Assembly (NCBI GenBank): GCA_902786615.1
Contig: CADADE010000008.1
Location: 1-54,444, forward strand
DNA from: Oscillospiraceae bacterium
GTDB taxonomy: Bacteria > Bacillota_A > Clostridia > Oscillospirales > Oscillospiraceae
DNA length: 54,444 nucleotides
Direction: 5' to 3'
The notes under the pieces are model-generated. The model had not been told where the DNA came from, did no database searches, and saw nothing but the letters and a program-made list of their open reading frames with translations. The translations under genes were made by a program, and so were the position numbers. Below, one piece after another: positions 32,371-41,329 of the stretch; position 1 is the stretch's first letter; each line of letters begins with the position of its first letter.

Positions 32371-34095
32371 ATGAAAAAACTGATCGGTATTCTGCTCGCG
32401 CTTGCCATGCTTCTCTCCCTCGGCGCGTCCGCCCTGGCGGCGGAGGAGCCCGAGGTGGTGGACAGACCCCTCTACGGCCTTCACATCGTGGTCCCGGAGA
32501 GCTTTCGGAAACTGAAGGGTCTGCTCGACCTGTCCGGCTCCGCAATGGACGATTATGACCCCGGAATTTTCTATCAGGACCTGTACTATTACGCCCTGAA
32601 TGAGGAGCAGCTTCCCGCCTTTAACGCATACATTGAGGCCTTTGTGAGCGCTCTCCTTTCCGGCGCCGAGCCTCCCGCTCCCGAAGATCCGCGCTGGGCC
32701 AGCGACTATCTCGCCGCCCCTGTCTTTACGATCTACGGCATCAACGGCGGACGCGGCCAGGCGGAGCTGGAAGCCGCATTGAAGGCTTATTACCCGCCGG
32801 AAAGCATGAAAAGCAGCTTTCTGCTGGAGGATCTCGGGCAGCGGGGCGACACCCATTTTTATCTGGCGCAGTACGCGCTTTCCGAGCAGCAGGAAAATGC
32901 ATGCAAGGAGACCATGGGCGAATTTTACCAGGAATTCGCTGACCTGCGCGCCGACAAGGAGAGCTTTGTCAACGCCCTGACCCTGTCCGAGCCGCAGAAG
33001 CCGAAGACGCTTGAGATCGGCGATCTCGTTTCCTTCGAGGCGGCCTATCTGGACGGGACCCCCGTCACCAGCGCGGAGCTTTTCAAGGATCACGACGTCA
33101 CCATGATCAATCTCTGGGCGACCTGGTGCGGCCCCTGCAAGCGGGAGCTGCCGGAGCTTGCAAAGCTCGGCGACGAGCTGGCGGGCAAAAACTGCCAGCT
33201 CATCGGCATCTGCCTGGACGCGGGCGAGGAAGGCAACGCGCAGCTTGCCCGGTCCATCCTGGATGAGGCCGGCGTTCATTACACCAACCTGATCGCCCCC
33301 AAAGACGCGGATGATATCTTCCCCTTTGAATCCATTCCGACCTCCCTCTTTGTGGACAGCGAAGGCCGCATCCTGACCGCGCCCGTCATCGGCGCTTACG
33401 TGGATCAGTACCCCGTCAGCATTGACGAGGCGCTCAAGCTTGTTTCCGCCGCGAAGCCCGCGGCAGAAGTTGTTATCGAGCGCGCCTCCGAAGCCTCGGA
33501 GCCTGCCGCCCCGACGCAGCCTGCGGAAGAAGCGGTCCCCGCTGTCGGAGAGGGCGCGCCCGCAGCTTCCGAGCCCTCAGAAGCCTCCGGCGAGAGGATC
33601 GACTTCCCGGCGGTCGGCGTGTCCATGGTTCTGCCCGCGTCCTTTGCCGATCTGAACGGAACGCTCTCCCTGTCGGGGATCGATCTCGGCAGCGGCAGCC
33701 CCATCTATGAGATGCAGTTTGACTACACCGCCGTGCCGATGTCCCGCTATGAGGAGCTTTTCAACGCGCTCTTTGTAGCGAAACAGGCGCTGCCCGAGGA
33801 GATCGGTGAATATCTTCGCAGCAACGCCCGCGTTTTCTCCGTCTTCTGCGTCGGCGACGGCTTAGACTACGACGCGCTGGCCAAAGCCTATGAGGAGTAT
33901 TACGACATTGCCCTGAACGAGGAGCTTGTTGAAAAAATCGCGCTGGCCGACGGCTATACTTACTATCTCTGCCGCCACTATTCCGGCGACGGCAAGACCC
34001 TTCCCGAGGGCGTGTACAGCGACGAGCTCAAGCTTGTGTGCGACAATGTGGACAACATCGTCAGCAGCATGAGCTTCCAGAAGCCCCTGACCTGA
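32371..34095 (+). CDS. Secreted TlpA/ResA-like thioredoxin flanked by a duplicated domain
   Basis: The 574-residue protein has a signal peptide (1-23, ending ALAA) and a first repeat domain (about 33-205; VPESFRKLKGLLDLSG). The thioredoxin-like domain (about 212-360) has INLWATWCGPCKRELPE (Cys253 and Cys256) and SIPTSLFVDSEG with the cis-proline. An Ala/Pro/Glu-rich linker (about 370-405) precedes a second copy of the flanking domain (about 408-574; LPASFADLNGTLSLSG). Extracellular CGPC thioredoxins reduce or shuffle disulfides. The flanking domain is unknown to me. The paired copies suggest binding of a partner on both sides of the redox centre (inference). Confidence 0.85.
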   Translation: MKKLIGILLALAMLLSLGASALAAEEPEVVDRPLYGLHIVVPESFRKLKGLLDLSGSAMDDYDPGIFYQDLYYYALNEEQLPAFNAYIEAFVSALLSGAEPPAPEDPRWASDYLAAPVFTIYGINGGRGQAELEAALKAYYPPESMKSSFLLEDLGQRGDTHFYLAQYALSEQQENACKETMGEFYQEFADLRADKESFVNALTLSEPQKPKTLEIGDLVSFEAAYLDGTPVTSAELFKDHDVTMINLWATWCGPCKRELPELAKLGDELAGKNCQLIGICLDAGEEGNAQLARSILDEAGVHYTNLIAPKDADDIFPFESIPTSLFVDSEGRILTAPVIGAYVDQYPVSIDEALKLVSAAKPAAEVVIERASEASEPAAPTQPAEEAVPAVGEGAPAASEPSEASGERIDFPAVGVSMVLPASFADLNGTLSLSGIDLGSGSPIYEMQFDYTAVPMSRYEELFNALFVAKQALPEEIGEYLRSNARVFSVFCVGDGLDYDALAKAYEEYYDIALNEELVEKIALADGYTYYLCRHYSGDGKTLPEGVYSDELKLVCDNVDNIVSSMSFQKPLT

Positions 34096-34106
34096 TCGTT
34101 CCCTCT

Positions 34107-34148
34107 ATGCCGCGCGCAAAATTCATGTTGGTTTTTTCCGCGCGGCAT
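34107..34148. other. GC-rich inverted repeat after the thioredoxin-like gene
   Basis: ATGCCGCGCG and CGCGCGGCAT form a 10-bp stem with a 22-base loop that itself contains a T-run. It has no downstream T-tract, so it is a poor terminator by itself. Confidence 0.55.
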
Positions 34149-34202
34149 ATCATCAGCATGTTGAAAGGCAAACGAATTGAGGGTGTTCATTTGTTCACCG
34201 CG

Positions 34203-34244
34203 AGACGAAGCCCCTGGGAGCTGCAACTCCCAGGGGCTTCGTCT
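34203..34244. terminator. Bidirectional terminator between the thioredoxin-like gene and the spoIIE operon
   Basis: An 18-bp perfect stem, starting AGACGAAGCCCC and ending GGGGCTTCGTCT, around CTGCAA, with ATTTTG on the plus side. It separates two converging operons. Confidence 0.85.
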
Positions 34245-34262
34245 ATTTTGTCCTTCTTTTAC

Positions 34263-34622
34263 TCACAGCCCGCCGATTGCCCAGACGAACACCAGCGCGG
34301 CGGCGACGCCGAGAAGGAACCACGCGATGGGGTGCAGATCAAGGCGCTCGCGCTCGGGGAGGGTCTGCTCGGTGTAACGCTCGGCGGCGCGGGTCGCCTC
34401 GAGCAGCAGCTCCTCCCGGTTGAGGCCGGGGCCGCGCAGGGCGTCGTCCCGCAGGATGAACACCGCCTCGGTGAAAAGCTCGTCCGGCGTGGGGACAATG
34501 ATGGCGCGGCGCATCTTCCCGCGCAGGCGGGGCGCGGCGAGCCTTCGTGCGGGACGCGCGCGAAGGAGAGTTCTGAGCCGCTCGCCGAGCCCCGCCAGGC
34601 TGCCGCGTGGGTGCAGACTCAT
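34263..34622 (-). CDS. Small tail-anchored protein coupled to spoIIE
   Basis: The 119-residue protein has an Arg-rich N-terminal half (RARPARRLAAPRLRGKMRR, about residues 22-40), a middle segment IIVPTPDELFTEAVFILRDDA, and one C-terminal membrane segment (about 98-117). The start overlaps the spoIIE stop by four bases, so it is translated with it and may take part in sporulation. I do not recognise a family. The base composition is extreme because of the Arg/Ala codons, so part of it could be spurious, but frame and coupling favour a real gene. Confidence 0.6.
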   Translation of the reverse strand: MSLHPRGSLAGLGERLRTLLRARPARRLAAPRLRGKMRRAIIVPTPDELFTEAVFILRDDALRGPGLNREELLLEATRAAERYTEQTLPERERLDLHPIAWFLLGVAAALVFVWAIGGL

Positions 34623-36943
34623 GCCCGATCCTCCACGCGCACCGTGACCACGGTCATGTCGTCGATCGCCCCGTAAAGCTCCTCCGCCTGCTTCAGTACT
34701 GCCCGCGCCAGGCCCTTCATGTCCTCAAAGCCCTGCAGCAGGAGATTCCGCAGCCATTCGTCCTCCGTGTCGGCCAGCACCCCGTCGGTGGCGATCACGG
34801 CGGTGCAGCCGGGCTTTAAGCGCATGCGCACCACGTCCGGGGCCGTCCCCTCCCCGGCGGAGAGTCCGGCGGCCAGGGTCTCGCCCTTGACGCGGCGGAT
34901 GTTCTTCCCGCTCAGCACATAGGACGGCGCGGCCCCGTATTTATAAAAGCTGGTCTGCCCTGTGAAAAGATCAACGCACATGAGATCGACCGTGGCGAAG
35001 CCCCAGCTCTCCCCGTCCCGCAGAAGCAGCACGGAGTTTAAAAGCTTCATGGCGACGGCGGGCTCCATCCCAGCCCTCAGGAATTTTTCCAGAATGCCGA
35101 TGACCTGGCGGCTGTCCTGAGCCGCCGCGTCCCCGCAGCCCATGCCGTCGGAGAGGATGACGCACAAAACCCCCGCGTCGGTTTTGAAGTAGGTGCCCCG
35201 GTCGCCGCTGACGCGCTCGCCCTGCTTTTTCATGGCGGCAATGCCGACGGAGACCGCCAGCGGCTCCGCTTCCAGAAGATCAAGTCGGGAGACCTCGCCC
35301 TCCGGCGTGATCGGCTGGCACAGGCGCACCCCCGCGATTTCCGAGAGCTTTTCGAGATAGCCCTCCTCCCGCAGGAGCGGCGTGAGTCTGCCGCTCTCGA
35401 TGGTCACGCGAAGCCGCCCGCCGCCGTCCCGATAGACCGCCGCGTCCGCGTCGATGTCGAGGCTTCTCAGATAGCGCAGCAGCCGCCGCTCCACCAGGGG
35501 ATCGGCCCCGCTGACGCTGCCGAGCTCGGCGGCAAAGCGCTCGAGAAGCTGAGACACATCCGCATACTGCCCCCAGGCGACGCTGCGGTTTTCCGCAAGT
35601 CTTGCGCGAAGCTGCCGACGGTAGGACATGCCGCGCAGCTCCCCGTTCACCGCCGCGACGAAGGCGGGCAGACCCTCGCACTTTTCCCGGAAATATTCCG
35701 GCAGATCCTCCAGCGCGAGACTGCCGTGGTCGATCATGGCGCGGGTGGCGTCGTTCAGGGCGGAGAGCGTGTCCACATACTCCGCGTTCCAGCAGCGGTT
35801 TTTGAAGCGGCAGTTGACGCAGACCTCGTCTGCCGCCCGGTCGAAAATGCGCGCGATGTTTTCATCGTTGACCGGCGCGGCCACGTTTTTGCGCACCGTC
35901 TCAAACAGCTCGCCGTAGGCTTCGCTCAGCCGGCGCAGTCTCGCCGCCTCAAAGCGCCGCAGCCCCGATTCGCCGCAGCCCCGGTCCATGCACTGTAAAA
36001 CCACGCCCGCCCGGTGCAGCAGCGACGAGGGCAGGATCATAAAGATGACCGAGGCGCAGAAGGTCTCAAACAGGGCGCTCACGGGCTGCACCTCCCCCCA
36101 GGCGCACACCACCGCGAGCGCCCCTGCGAGGATGAAGGACAGCACATAGACAAGCCGCCCGTGCCGCCCGAAAACGCCGGAGAGAAGCCCCGCGAAAGCA
36201 TAGGCCATGGTGTAGAAGAGCGGTCCCTCGCCGGACATGTCCATGGCGAGTCCCAGCACCGTACCCACCGCCGCGCCGGTGAGCATGCCGCCCTTCATGG
36301 CGGAGGTCATCACCAGCAGCAGCGCGCAGAAGCGGCCAAGCGACACCACGCCGAAGAGCACCACGCGCGACAGGGCCATCAGCGCGCAGGCGGCCAGCAC
36401 CATCAGGGAAACGCTGTGCTTGAGCTCCGCCGTCTCCGAGCTGCGCAGCCCGCCGGAGAGCGCATCGCGGAAAAAATACGTCCCGCCGAAGGCCAGGGTC
36501 AGCTCCAGAAAGAGCTCCGCCGCCACGGGCACGGTCCCGTCCTCAAAGGCGAAGCTGCCAAGAAAGCCGGTCAGCCCCATGACCAGGGCCGCCGCCGTCG
36601 GCATGAAGTATTCGTTTTTATAAGCGCCCACCTCATGAAACACAAAGGCGATGGTGTACACCAGCACCGAGGCCGCGATATAGCGGATGCCCCATTCCAG
36701 CCCGCCGCTGAGAAGATAACCCAGGGACGCGCCCAAAAGCGAAAACACCCCGCTGAGTCCCGCGCCGGAGCAGGCAACCAGCGCCATGCCGAAGGGCGCG
36801 CCGTTTCGCAGCACCCGCGCACAGGCCATCACCGCCCCCATCGCGAGATACAGCCCACAGCGCGCAGCGACGAAGAAACGCGGGTCCATCCCCGCGCTGT
36901 CGGCATGCAGCCGCGCCGCTCTCCCCTGTCCCCCAAAGTCCAT
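34619..36943 (-). CDS. spoIIE: Stage II sporulation protein E (PP2C phosphatase)
   Basis: This 774-residue protein has about ten membrane segments (about residues 25-310), a middle regulatory domain (about 320-560) with cysteines in CVNCRFKNRCW, and a C-terminal PP2C phosphatase (about 565-770). Its metal-site motifs are LSDGMGCGDAA, IATDGVLAD and DDMTVVTV. SpoIIE dephosphorylates SpoIIAA to release sigma-F in the forespore and localises to the polar septum. Its presence marks a spore-former. The ATG has a GGAGGGG ribosome site. Size and order of domains are normal. Confidence 0.93.
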   Translation of the reverse strand: MDFGGQGRAARLHADSAGMDPRFFVAARCGLYLAMGAVMACARVLRNGAPFGMALVACSGAGLSGVFSLLGASLGYLLSGGLEWGIRYIAASVLVYTIAFVFHEVGAYKNEYFMPTAAALVMGLTGFLGSFAFEDGTVPVAAELFLELTLAFGGTYFFRDALSGGLRSSETAELKHSVSLMVLAACALMALSRVVLFGVVSLGRFCALLLVMTSAMKGGMLTGAAVGTVLGLAMDMSGEGPLFYTMAYAFAGLLSGVFGRHGRLVYVLSFILAGALAVVCAWGEVQPVSALFETFCASVIFMILPSSLLHRAGVVLQCMDRGCGESGLRRFEAARLRRLSEAYGELFETVRKNVAAPVNDENIARIFDRAADEVCVNCRFKNRCWNAEYVDTLSALNDATRAMIDHGSLALEDLPEYFREKCEGLPAFVAAVNGELRGMSYRRQLRARLAENRSVAWGQYADVSQLLERFAAELGSVSGADPLVERRLLRYLRSLDIDADAAVYRDGGGRLRVTIESGRLTPLLREEGYLEKLSEIAGVRLCQPITPEGEVSRLDLLEAEPLAVSVGIAAMKKQGERVSGDRGTYFKTDAGVLCVILSDGMGCGDAAAQDSRQVIGILEKFLRAGMEPAVAMKLLNSVLLLRDGESWGFATVDLMCVDLFTGQTSFYKYGAAPSYVLSGKNIRRVKGETLAAGLSAGEGTAPDVVRMRLKPGCTAVIATDGVLADTEDEWLRNLLLQGFEDMKGLARAVLKQAEELYGAIDDMTVVTVRVEDRA

Positions 36944-37072
36944 GTTTATCCCCTCCTGAGTTTACATAAGATACGATCATTATAGTTATGTAACGTGGCG
37001 AAGGGGCGCAGAACGCGCTGTTGATTCCTTGAACTTTGGCAGGAAAAATACCGGGGAAAGAAAAAGGCGGGC

Positions 37073-37101
37073 TTGTAATCAGCCTGAAGCCATGGTAGAA
37101 T
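37073..37101 (+). promoter_or_regulatory. Promoter of ahcY-mgtE
   Basis: TTGTAA and TAGAAT with 17-base spacing, about 40 bases before the ahcY start. The leader is too short for a SAM or SAH riboswitch. Confidence 0.6.
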
Positions 37102-37142
37102 GTTTTGTCCAAAAAACATCAACATAATAACGGAGGACTGTT

Positions 37143-38378
37143 ATGAGCCTGATTAAGGATCTCTCCCTCGCTCCGTCCGGCGAGATGAAAATCGACTGGG
37201 TCAAGCGGAACATGCCCGCGCTGCGCAATATTGAGGAAGTTTTTATAAAGGAAAAGCCTTTTGTCGGGCTCAAGATCGCGCTGGCAGTGCATATGGAGGC
37301 CAAAACCGCCTATCTCTGCCGCGTGCTGGAAAAAGGGGGGGCCGAGATGTACGTCACCGGCTGCAATCCCCTGTCCACCCAGGACGACGTTGCCGCCGCC
37401 GTGGCCTCGGGCGGGATCGAGGTCTACGCCCATCACGGCTGCACCATGGAGGAGTATGAGGACTGCCTCTGCCGCGTGCTGGAGCACGGCCCCAACATCA
37501 TTATTGACGACGGCGGCGACCTCATCCACCTTATGCACACCAGATTCCGTGATCTGATCCCGGGGGTGATCGGCGGCTGCGAGGAGACGACCACCGGCAT
37601 CCACCGTCTGCGGGCCATGGATAAGGCCGGGGAGCTCTGCTTCCCCATGGTGATGGTCAACGAGGCCGACTGCAAGCACATGTTTGACAACCGCTACGGC
37701 ACGGGCCAATCCGTGTGGGACGGCCTCATGCGCACGACAAACCTGATTGTCGCGGGCAAGCATGTGGTGGTCTCCGGCTACGGCTGGTGCGGCAAGGGCG
37801 TGAGCATGCGCGCCAAGGGTATGGGCGCCAAGGTCATCGTGACCGAGACCGATCCCATCCGGGCGCTCGAGGCCGTGATGGACGGCTATGAGGTCATGCC
37901 CATGCGCGAGGCGGCGAAGATCGGCGACATGTTCATCACCGTCACCGGCTGCAGCGGCATCATCACGCCGGAGCACTTTGAGACCATGAAGGACGGGGCC
38001 ATTCTCTCCAACGCCGGCCACTTCGACGTGGAGGTGGATATTGCGGCGCTTGAAAAGCTGGCGGTGAAGAAATACGACGCGCGCCACAACATTCAGGGCT
38101 ACGTGCTGCCGAACGGCAAGACTCTCTTCGTCATCGCGGAGGGGCGGCTTGTGAACCTCGCGGCGGCGGACGGGCACCCGGCGGAGATCATGGACATGAG
38201 CTTCGCGGTGCAGGCCCTCTCCTGCCGCTGGCTTGCGCAGCACCGCGACGAGGTCAGGCCCGGCCTGTACCCCGTACCGCGGGAGATCGACCGCTCGGTG
38301 GCGGAAATCAAGCTCAAGAGCATGGGCGTCGAGATCGACCGCCTCAGCAATGAGCAGATCAAGTATCTGGGAATATAA
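37143..38378 (+). CDS. ahcY: Adenosylhomocysteinase
   Basis: The 411-residue enzyme splits S-adenosylhomocysteine into adenosine and homocysteine and so relieves product inhibition of methyltransferases. It has LAVHMEAKTAYL (about residue 48), GGCEETTTGIHRL (about 147-159), the NAD-binding VVSGYGWCGKGVS (about 209-221), and CSGIITPEHF and NAGHFDVEVD in the second half. It is the shorter bacterial/archaeal type without the insertion of longer homologues. A GGAGG ribosome site precedes the ATG. mgtE follows after 43 bases on the same strand. Confidence 0.95.
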   Translation: MSLIKDLSLAPSGEMKIDWVKRNMPALRNIEEVFIKEKPFVGLKIALAVHMEAKTAYLCRVLEKGGAEMYVTGCNPLSTQDDVAAAVASGGIEVYAHHGCTMEEYEDCLCRVLEHGPNIIIDDGGDLIHLMHTRFRDLIPGVIGGCEETTTGIHRLRAMDKAGELCFPMVMVNEADCKHMFDNRYGTGQSVWDGLMRTTNLIVAGKHVVVSGYGWCGKGVSMRAKGMGAKVIVTETDPIRALEAVMDGYEVMPMREAAKIGDMFITVTGCSGIITPEHFETMKDGAILSNAGHFDVEVDIAALEKLAVKKYDARHNIQGYVLPNGKTLFVIAEGRLVNLAAADGHPAEIMDMSFAVQALSCRWLAQHRDEVRPGLYPVPREIDRSVAEIKLKSMGVEIDRLSNEQIKYLGI

Positions 38379-38421
38379 CAACGAGTTATCTGGGGAAAAC
38401 AGGTAAGCGGAGGCGACGGAT

Positions 38422-39849
38422 TTGGAGGAGCAGGAAAAGAAGGCGCAGCAGGAACAGGCCGAAGGACCGAATTACGACACCATCGTCGAAAAGCAGACAG
38501 ATCAGCTCGAAGAGCTGCTGGAACGCCATGACATGAAGGAGCTTCAGCGCCGCATGGAGGAGCTGAACGAATTCGACGTGGCGGAATTTCTTTCCAAGAT
38601 TGACGACAACCGCATGCCGATGGTCTTCCGTCTTCTCAGCAAGGAGACGGCGGCAGACGTTTTCGCAAACTTTGAGGCACCCCAGCAGGAGCGCATCATC
38701 AACTCCATCACAGACTCCGAGCTGGCCGGGATCATGGATGAGCTCTATGTGGACGACGCGGTCGACGTCGTGGAGGAACTGCCCGCCAATGTGGTCAAGC
38801 GCGTCATGCGCGCCGCCACGCCCCAGACGCGAAACCTTATCAATCAGTATCTGCGCTATCCCGAAAACTCCGCCGGCAGTATTATGACGGCTGAGTTCGT
38901 GGATCTTAAAAAATACATGAGCGTCAAGGAGTCCATCGCCCGCATCCGCCGCATCGGAGAGGACAAGGAGACCATTTACGTCTGCTTCGTCATTTCCGCC
39001 GACCGGCGTCTGGAGGGCATCGTGACGGTGAAGGATCTGCTGCTGTCGGACGACGACACCATTATCGAGGACCTGATGGACACCAACGTGATCTTTGCCT
39101 CCACCACCGAGGACCAGGAGAGCGTGTCGGAGAAGTTCTCCGACTACGACCTGATGGCTATGCCCGTTGTGGACAACGAGGGGCGGCTTGTCGGCATCGT
39201 CACGGTTGACGACGTGATGGACGTCATGGAGCAGGAGGCCACGGAGGATATCGAAAAGCTTGCCGGTATGCTCCCCTCGGACAAGCCCTATTCCCGCACG
39301 GGCATTGTGGAGATCTGGAAAAACCGCATTCCCTGGCTGATGTTCCTGATGCTCTCGGCCACCTTCACCAGCATGATTCTGACCTCCTTTGAGGACATGC
39401 TGGCGGTGCAGGCGGGGCTGGTCGCCTTTATCCCCATGCTCATGGGCACCGGCGGCAACTCCGGCGCGCAGGCCTCCACCGCGGTCATCCGCGCCCTGTC
39501 CCTGGGCGACATCGAGCCGCGCGACGCCCTCAGCGTCATGTGGCGGGAGCTTCGCGTCGCCTTTCTCTGTGGCGTATGCCTTGCGGCGGTGAACTTTTTG
39601 AAGATGCTGCTGCTCGACGGGATGCTGCTGCACAACGACGCGGTCACTGTGCCCGTGGCGGCAACGGTGAGCATGTCCATCGTCTTCATCGTCCTCTTTG
39701 CCAAGAGCGTCGGCTCCATGCTGCCGATCCTGGCCGAGAAGATCGGCGTGGACCCCGCGGTCATGGCAAACCCGCTCATCTCCACGGTGACGGACGCGGT
39801 GTCCCTGCTCATTTATATCTATGTGGCAAAGCTCATCCTCCACATCTGA
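38422..39849 (+). CDS. mgtE: MgtE magnesium transporter
   Basis: The 475-residue channel has the full MgtE build: an N-domain of helical repeats (about residues 30-130; LSKIDDNRMPMVFRLLSKETAADVF), two CBS domains (about 140-260) that sense Mg2+, the plug helix and five membrane segments. The conserved FIPMLMGTGGNSGAQAST (about residues 336-353) is the pore signature. The TTG start was chosen because GGAGG lies eight bases upstream and the first residues are a short acidic lead-in. No M-box is possible in the short gap to ahcY. Confidence 0.93.
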   Translation: MEEQEKKAQQEQAEGPNYDTIVEKQTDQLEELLERHDMKELQRRMEELNEFDVAEFLSKIDDNRMPMVFRLLSKETAADVFANFEAPQQERIINSITDSELAGIMDELYVDDAVDVVEELPANVVKRVMRAATPQTRNLINQYLRYPENSAGSIMTAEFVDLKKYMSVKESIARIRRIGEDKETIYVCFVISADRRLEGIVTVKDLLLSDDDTIIEDLMDTNVIFASTTEDQESVSEKFSDYDLMAMPVVDNEGRLVGIVTVDDVMDVMEQEATEDIEKLAGMLPSDKPYSRTGIVEIWKNRIPWLMFLMLSATFTSMILTSFEDMLAVQAGLVAFIPMLMGTGGNSGAQASTAVIRALSLGDIEPRDALSVMWRELRVAFLCGVCLAAVNFLKMLLLDGMLLHNDAVTVPVAATVSMSIVFIVLFAKSVGSMLPILAEKIGVDPAVMANPLISTVTDAVSLLIYIYVAKLILHI

Positions 39850-39860
39850 AAGGAGCAGCC

Positions 39861-40499
39861 ATGCATATTCCAAGCGGCGCGAGCCAGACAGTGGATATTC
39901 TCGACTTTGATACCGCCCTCGCCCTCTCCGGGCGGGGGGATTCCTACGACAGAGCCCGCTGGCTCTATGTGCCGGATTTCTATACCGAATACCGTTACAT
40001 ACTGGGCACCCGGGGCGAAAACCCCCTGATCTGCATCGGCATCAACCCCTCTACCGCAGAGCCGGACAGCCTGGACAACACCCTCAAATCCGTACAGCGC
40101 ATCGCGGACGGCAACGGCTTTGACAGCTTCATCATGTTCAACGTCTATGCCCAGCGGGCTACCCGCCCCGACGACATGGACCGGACGCTGAACGCGCAGC
40201 TTCATCAGGCCAATATGGCGGCCTTTCGCTACGTGCTTTCACACGTCGGCGCAGGCCACCGCCCCGCCGTCTGGGCGGCCTGGGGCACCATCATCGAAAA
40301 GCGGCCCTATCTGCCGGACTGTGTGCGGGATATGGCGGCGATCGGAGAAGCGTACGGCGCGCGCTGGCTCTGCGCGGGCAAGTGCTCCGGCAAGGGCCAC
40401 CCCCACCATCCCCTCTATCTTAGAAAAGACGAGCAGGTGCGGGATTTTGATCTGCCCGCCTATCTCAACACACTCAGCAAGGGAGCGCATGTATCATGA
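39861..40499 (+). CDS. DUF1643 protein
   Basis: The 212-residue protein matches DUF1643: YILGTRGENPLICIGINPSTA (about residues 47-67), then SVQRIADGNGFDSFIMFNVYAQRAT and a late GHPHHPLYL (about 181-189). The family is widespread, without known function, and its histidine-rich end suggests metal or nucleotide binding. The ATG follows AGGAG, 11 bases after the mgtE stop. The stop overlaps the Nudix ATG, so both are translated together. Confidence 0.85.
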   Translation: MHIPSGASQTVDILDFDTALALSGRGDSYDRARWLYVPDFYTEYRYILGTRGENPLICIGINPSTAEPDSLDNTLKSVQRIADGNGFDSFIMFNVYAQRATRPDDMDRTLNAQLHQANMAAFRYVLSHVGAGHRPAVWAAWGTIIEKRPYLPDCVRDMAAIGEAYGARWLCAGKCSGKGHPHHPLYLRKDEQVRDFDLPAYLNTLSKGAHVS

Positions 40500-41065
40500 A
40501 TATCCGCGAGGCTATCGAAGCATATCTGCCCTTCAACGAGCAGGAAAGAGCAGACAAGGCCCTGATCCTGGATTTTATAAAGAAAAACCCCGACGCCTTT
40601 TCCCGCACGAATCTTATCGCGCACATGACGGCCTCGGCCTGGGTGGTAAACCCGGCCCGGGACCGGGTGCTGATGGTGTATCACAAAATTTATGATTCCT
40701 GGTCATGGACCGGGGGACATGCCGACGGTGAGGAGGATCTCGCCGCCGTCGCCCTGCGCGAGGTGCGCGAGGAGACCGGGGTGCGCTCTGCGCGGCTTTT
40801 ATCGGAGGAAATTTTTTCCCTTGAATCGCTCACCGTGGACGGGCATGAGAAGCGCGGCGCCTATGTGCCGAGCCATCTGCACCTGAACGTGACCTACCTT
40901 CTGGAGGCGGACGACAAGGACCCTCTCACCGTGTGCGAGGAGGAGAACAGCGCTGTGCGCTGGTTTGCGCTTGACGATGCGCTGAAAGCCTCCTCGGAGC
41001 CCTGGTTTGTGCAGCGTATCTACGGAAAGCTCAACGAGAAGCTTCGCAGGGAGCATCTCGTATAA
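40496..41065 (+). CDS. Nudix hydrolase
   Basis: The 189-residue protein carries a complete Nudix box from GHADGEED to REVREETG (about residues 80-102), with all acidic metal ligands. It is preceded by a helical N-terminal segment and WSWTGGH. Nudix enzymes cleave nucleoside diphosphates linked to other groups. The substrate cannot be told from the sequence. It is coupled by ATGA to the DUF1643 gene and followed by a terminator. Confidence 0.9.
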   Translation: MNIREAIEAYLPFNEQERADKALILDFIKKNPDAFSRTNLIAHMTASAWVVNPARDRVLMVYHKIYDSWSWTGGHADGEEDLAAVALREVREETGVRSARLLSEEIFSLESLTVDGHEKRGAYVPSHLHLNVTYLLEADDKDPLTVCEEENSAVRWFALDDALKASSEPWFVQRIYGKLNEKLRREHLV

Positions 41066-41086
41066 GCGTTCTGCGGCCCCTGCCCA

Positions 41087-41135
41087 TCCCCGGCATACAC
41101 GCCATCCGCGCGCATGTACGCCGGGGATTTTTGTT
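41087..41135 (+). terminator. Terminator of the mgtE-DUF1643-Nudix group
   Basis: TCCCCGGC and GCCGGGGA pair, with an inner TACA/TGTA extension, and are followed by TTTTTGTTTT. Confidence 0.8.
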
Positions 41136-41253
41136 TTCTGAAATCGCCGCGTTTTTTGCCGGGATGGGAAATCTTTGGTCATAGCTAACAAGAATGCAAG
41201 GAGGTCGCGAGAAACTTGTCATGAAAAAAACACAAAAAAACCGGTGAAAAAAG

Positions 41254-41283
41254 TAGACATGCTTTGTCTTCTTATGATATTAT
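41254..41283 (+). promoter_or_regulatory. Possible promoter of the rnf operon
   Basis: TAGACA and TATTAT with an 18-base spacer lie 46 bases before rnfC. No Rex-type TTGT...ACAA palindrome is evident in the 200-base upstream region. Confidence 0.5.
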
Positions 41284-41329
41284 AAGGGGGTAAACTCCGT
41301 ACCACGTAAAATGTAACGAGGTGAAGCGT

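Noticed and set aside
34159..34262. Short plus-strand ORF after the thioredoxin-like gene
   Set aside because: It runs through the perfect bidirectional terminator and has no ribosome site.
37102..37142. SAM/SAH riboswitch before ahcY or M-box before mgtE
   Set aside because: The leaders are about 40 bases, too short for these aptamers, and carry no matching motif.
41194..41247. A 17-codon ORF and a perfect AAGGAGGT before the rnf operon
   Set aside because: The AAGGAGGT lies inside the ORF rather than before it, and the next ATG is about 15 bases further on. No upstream site supports translation, so a leader peptide is not supported.
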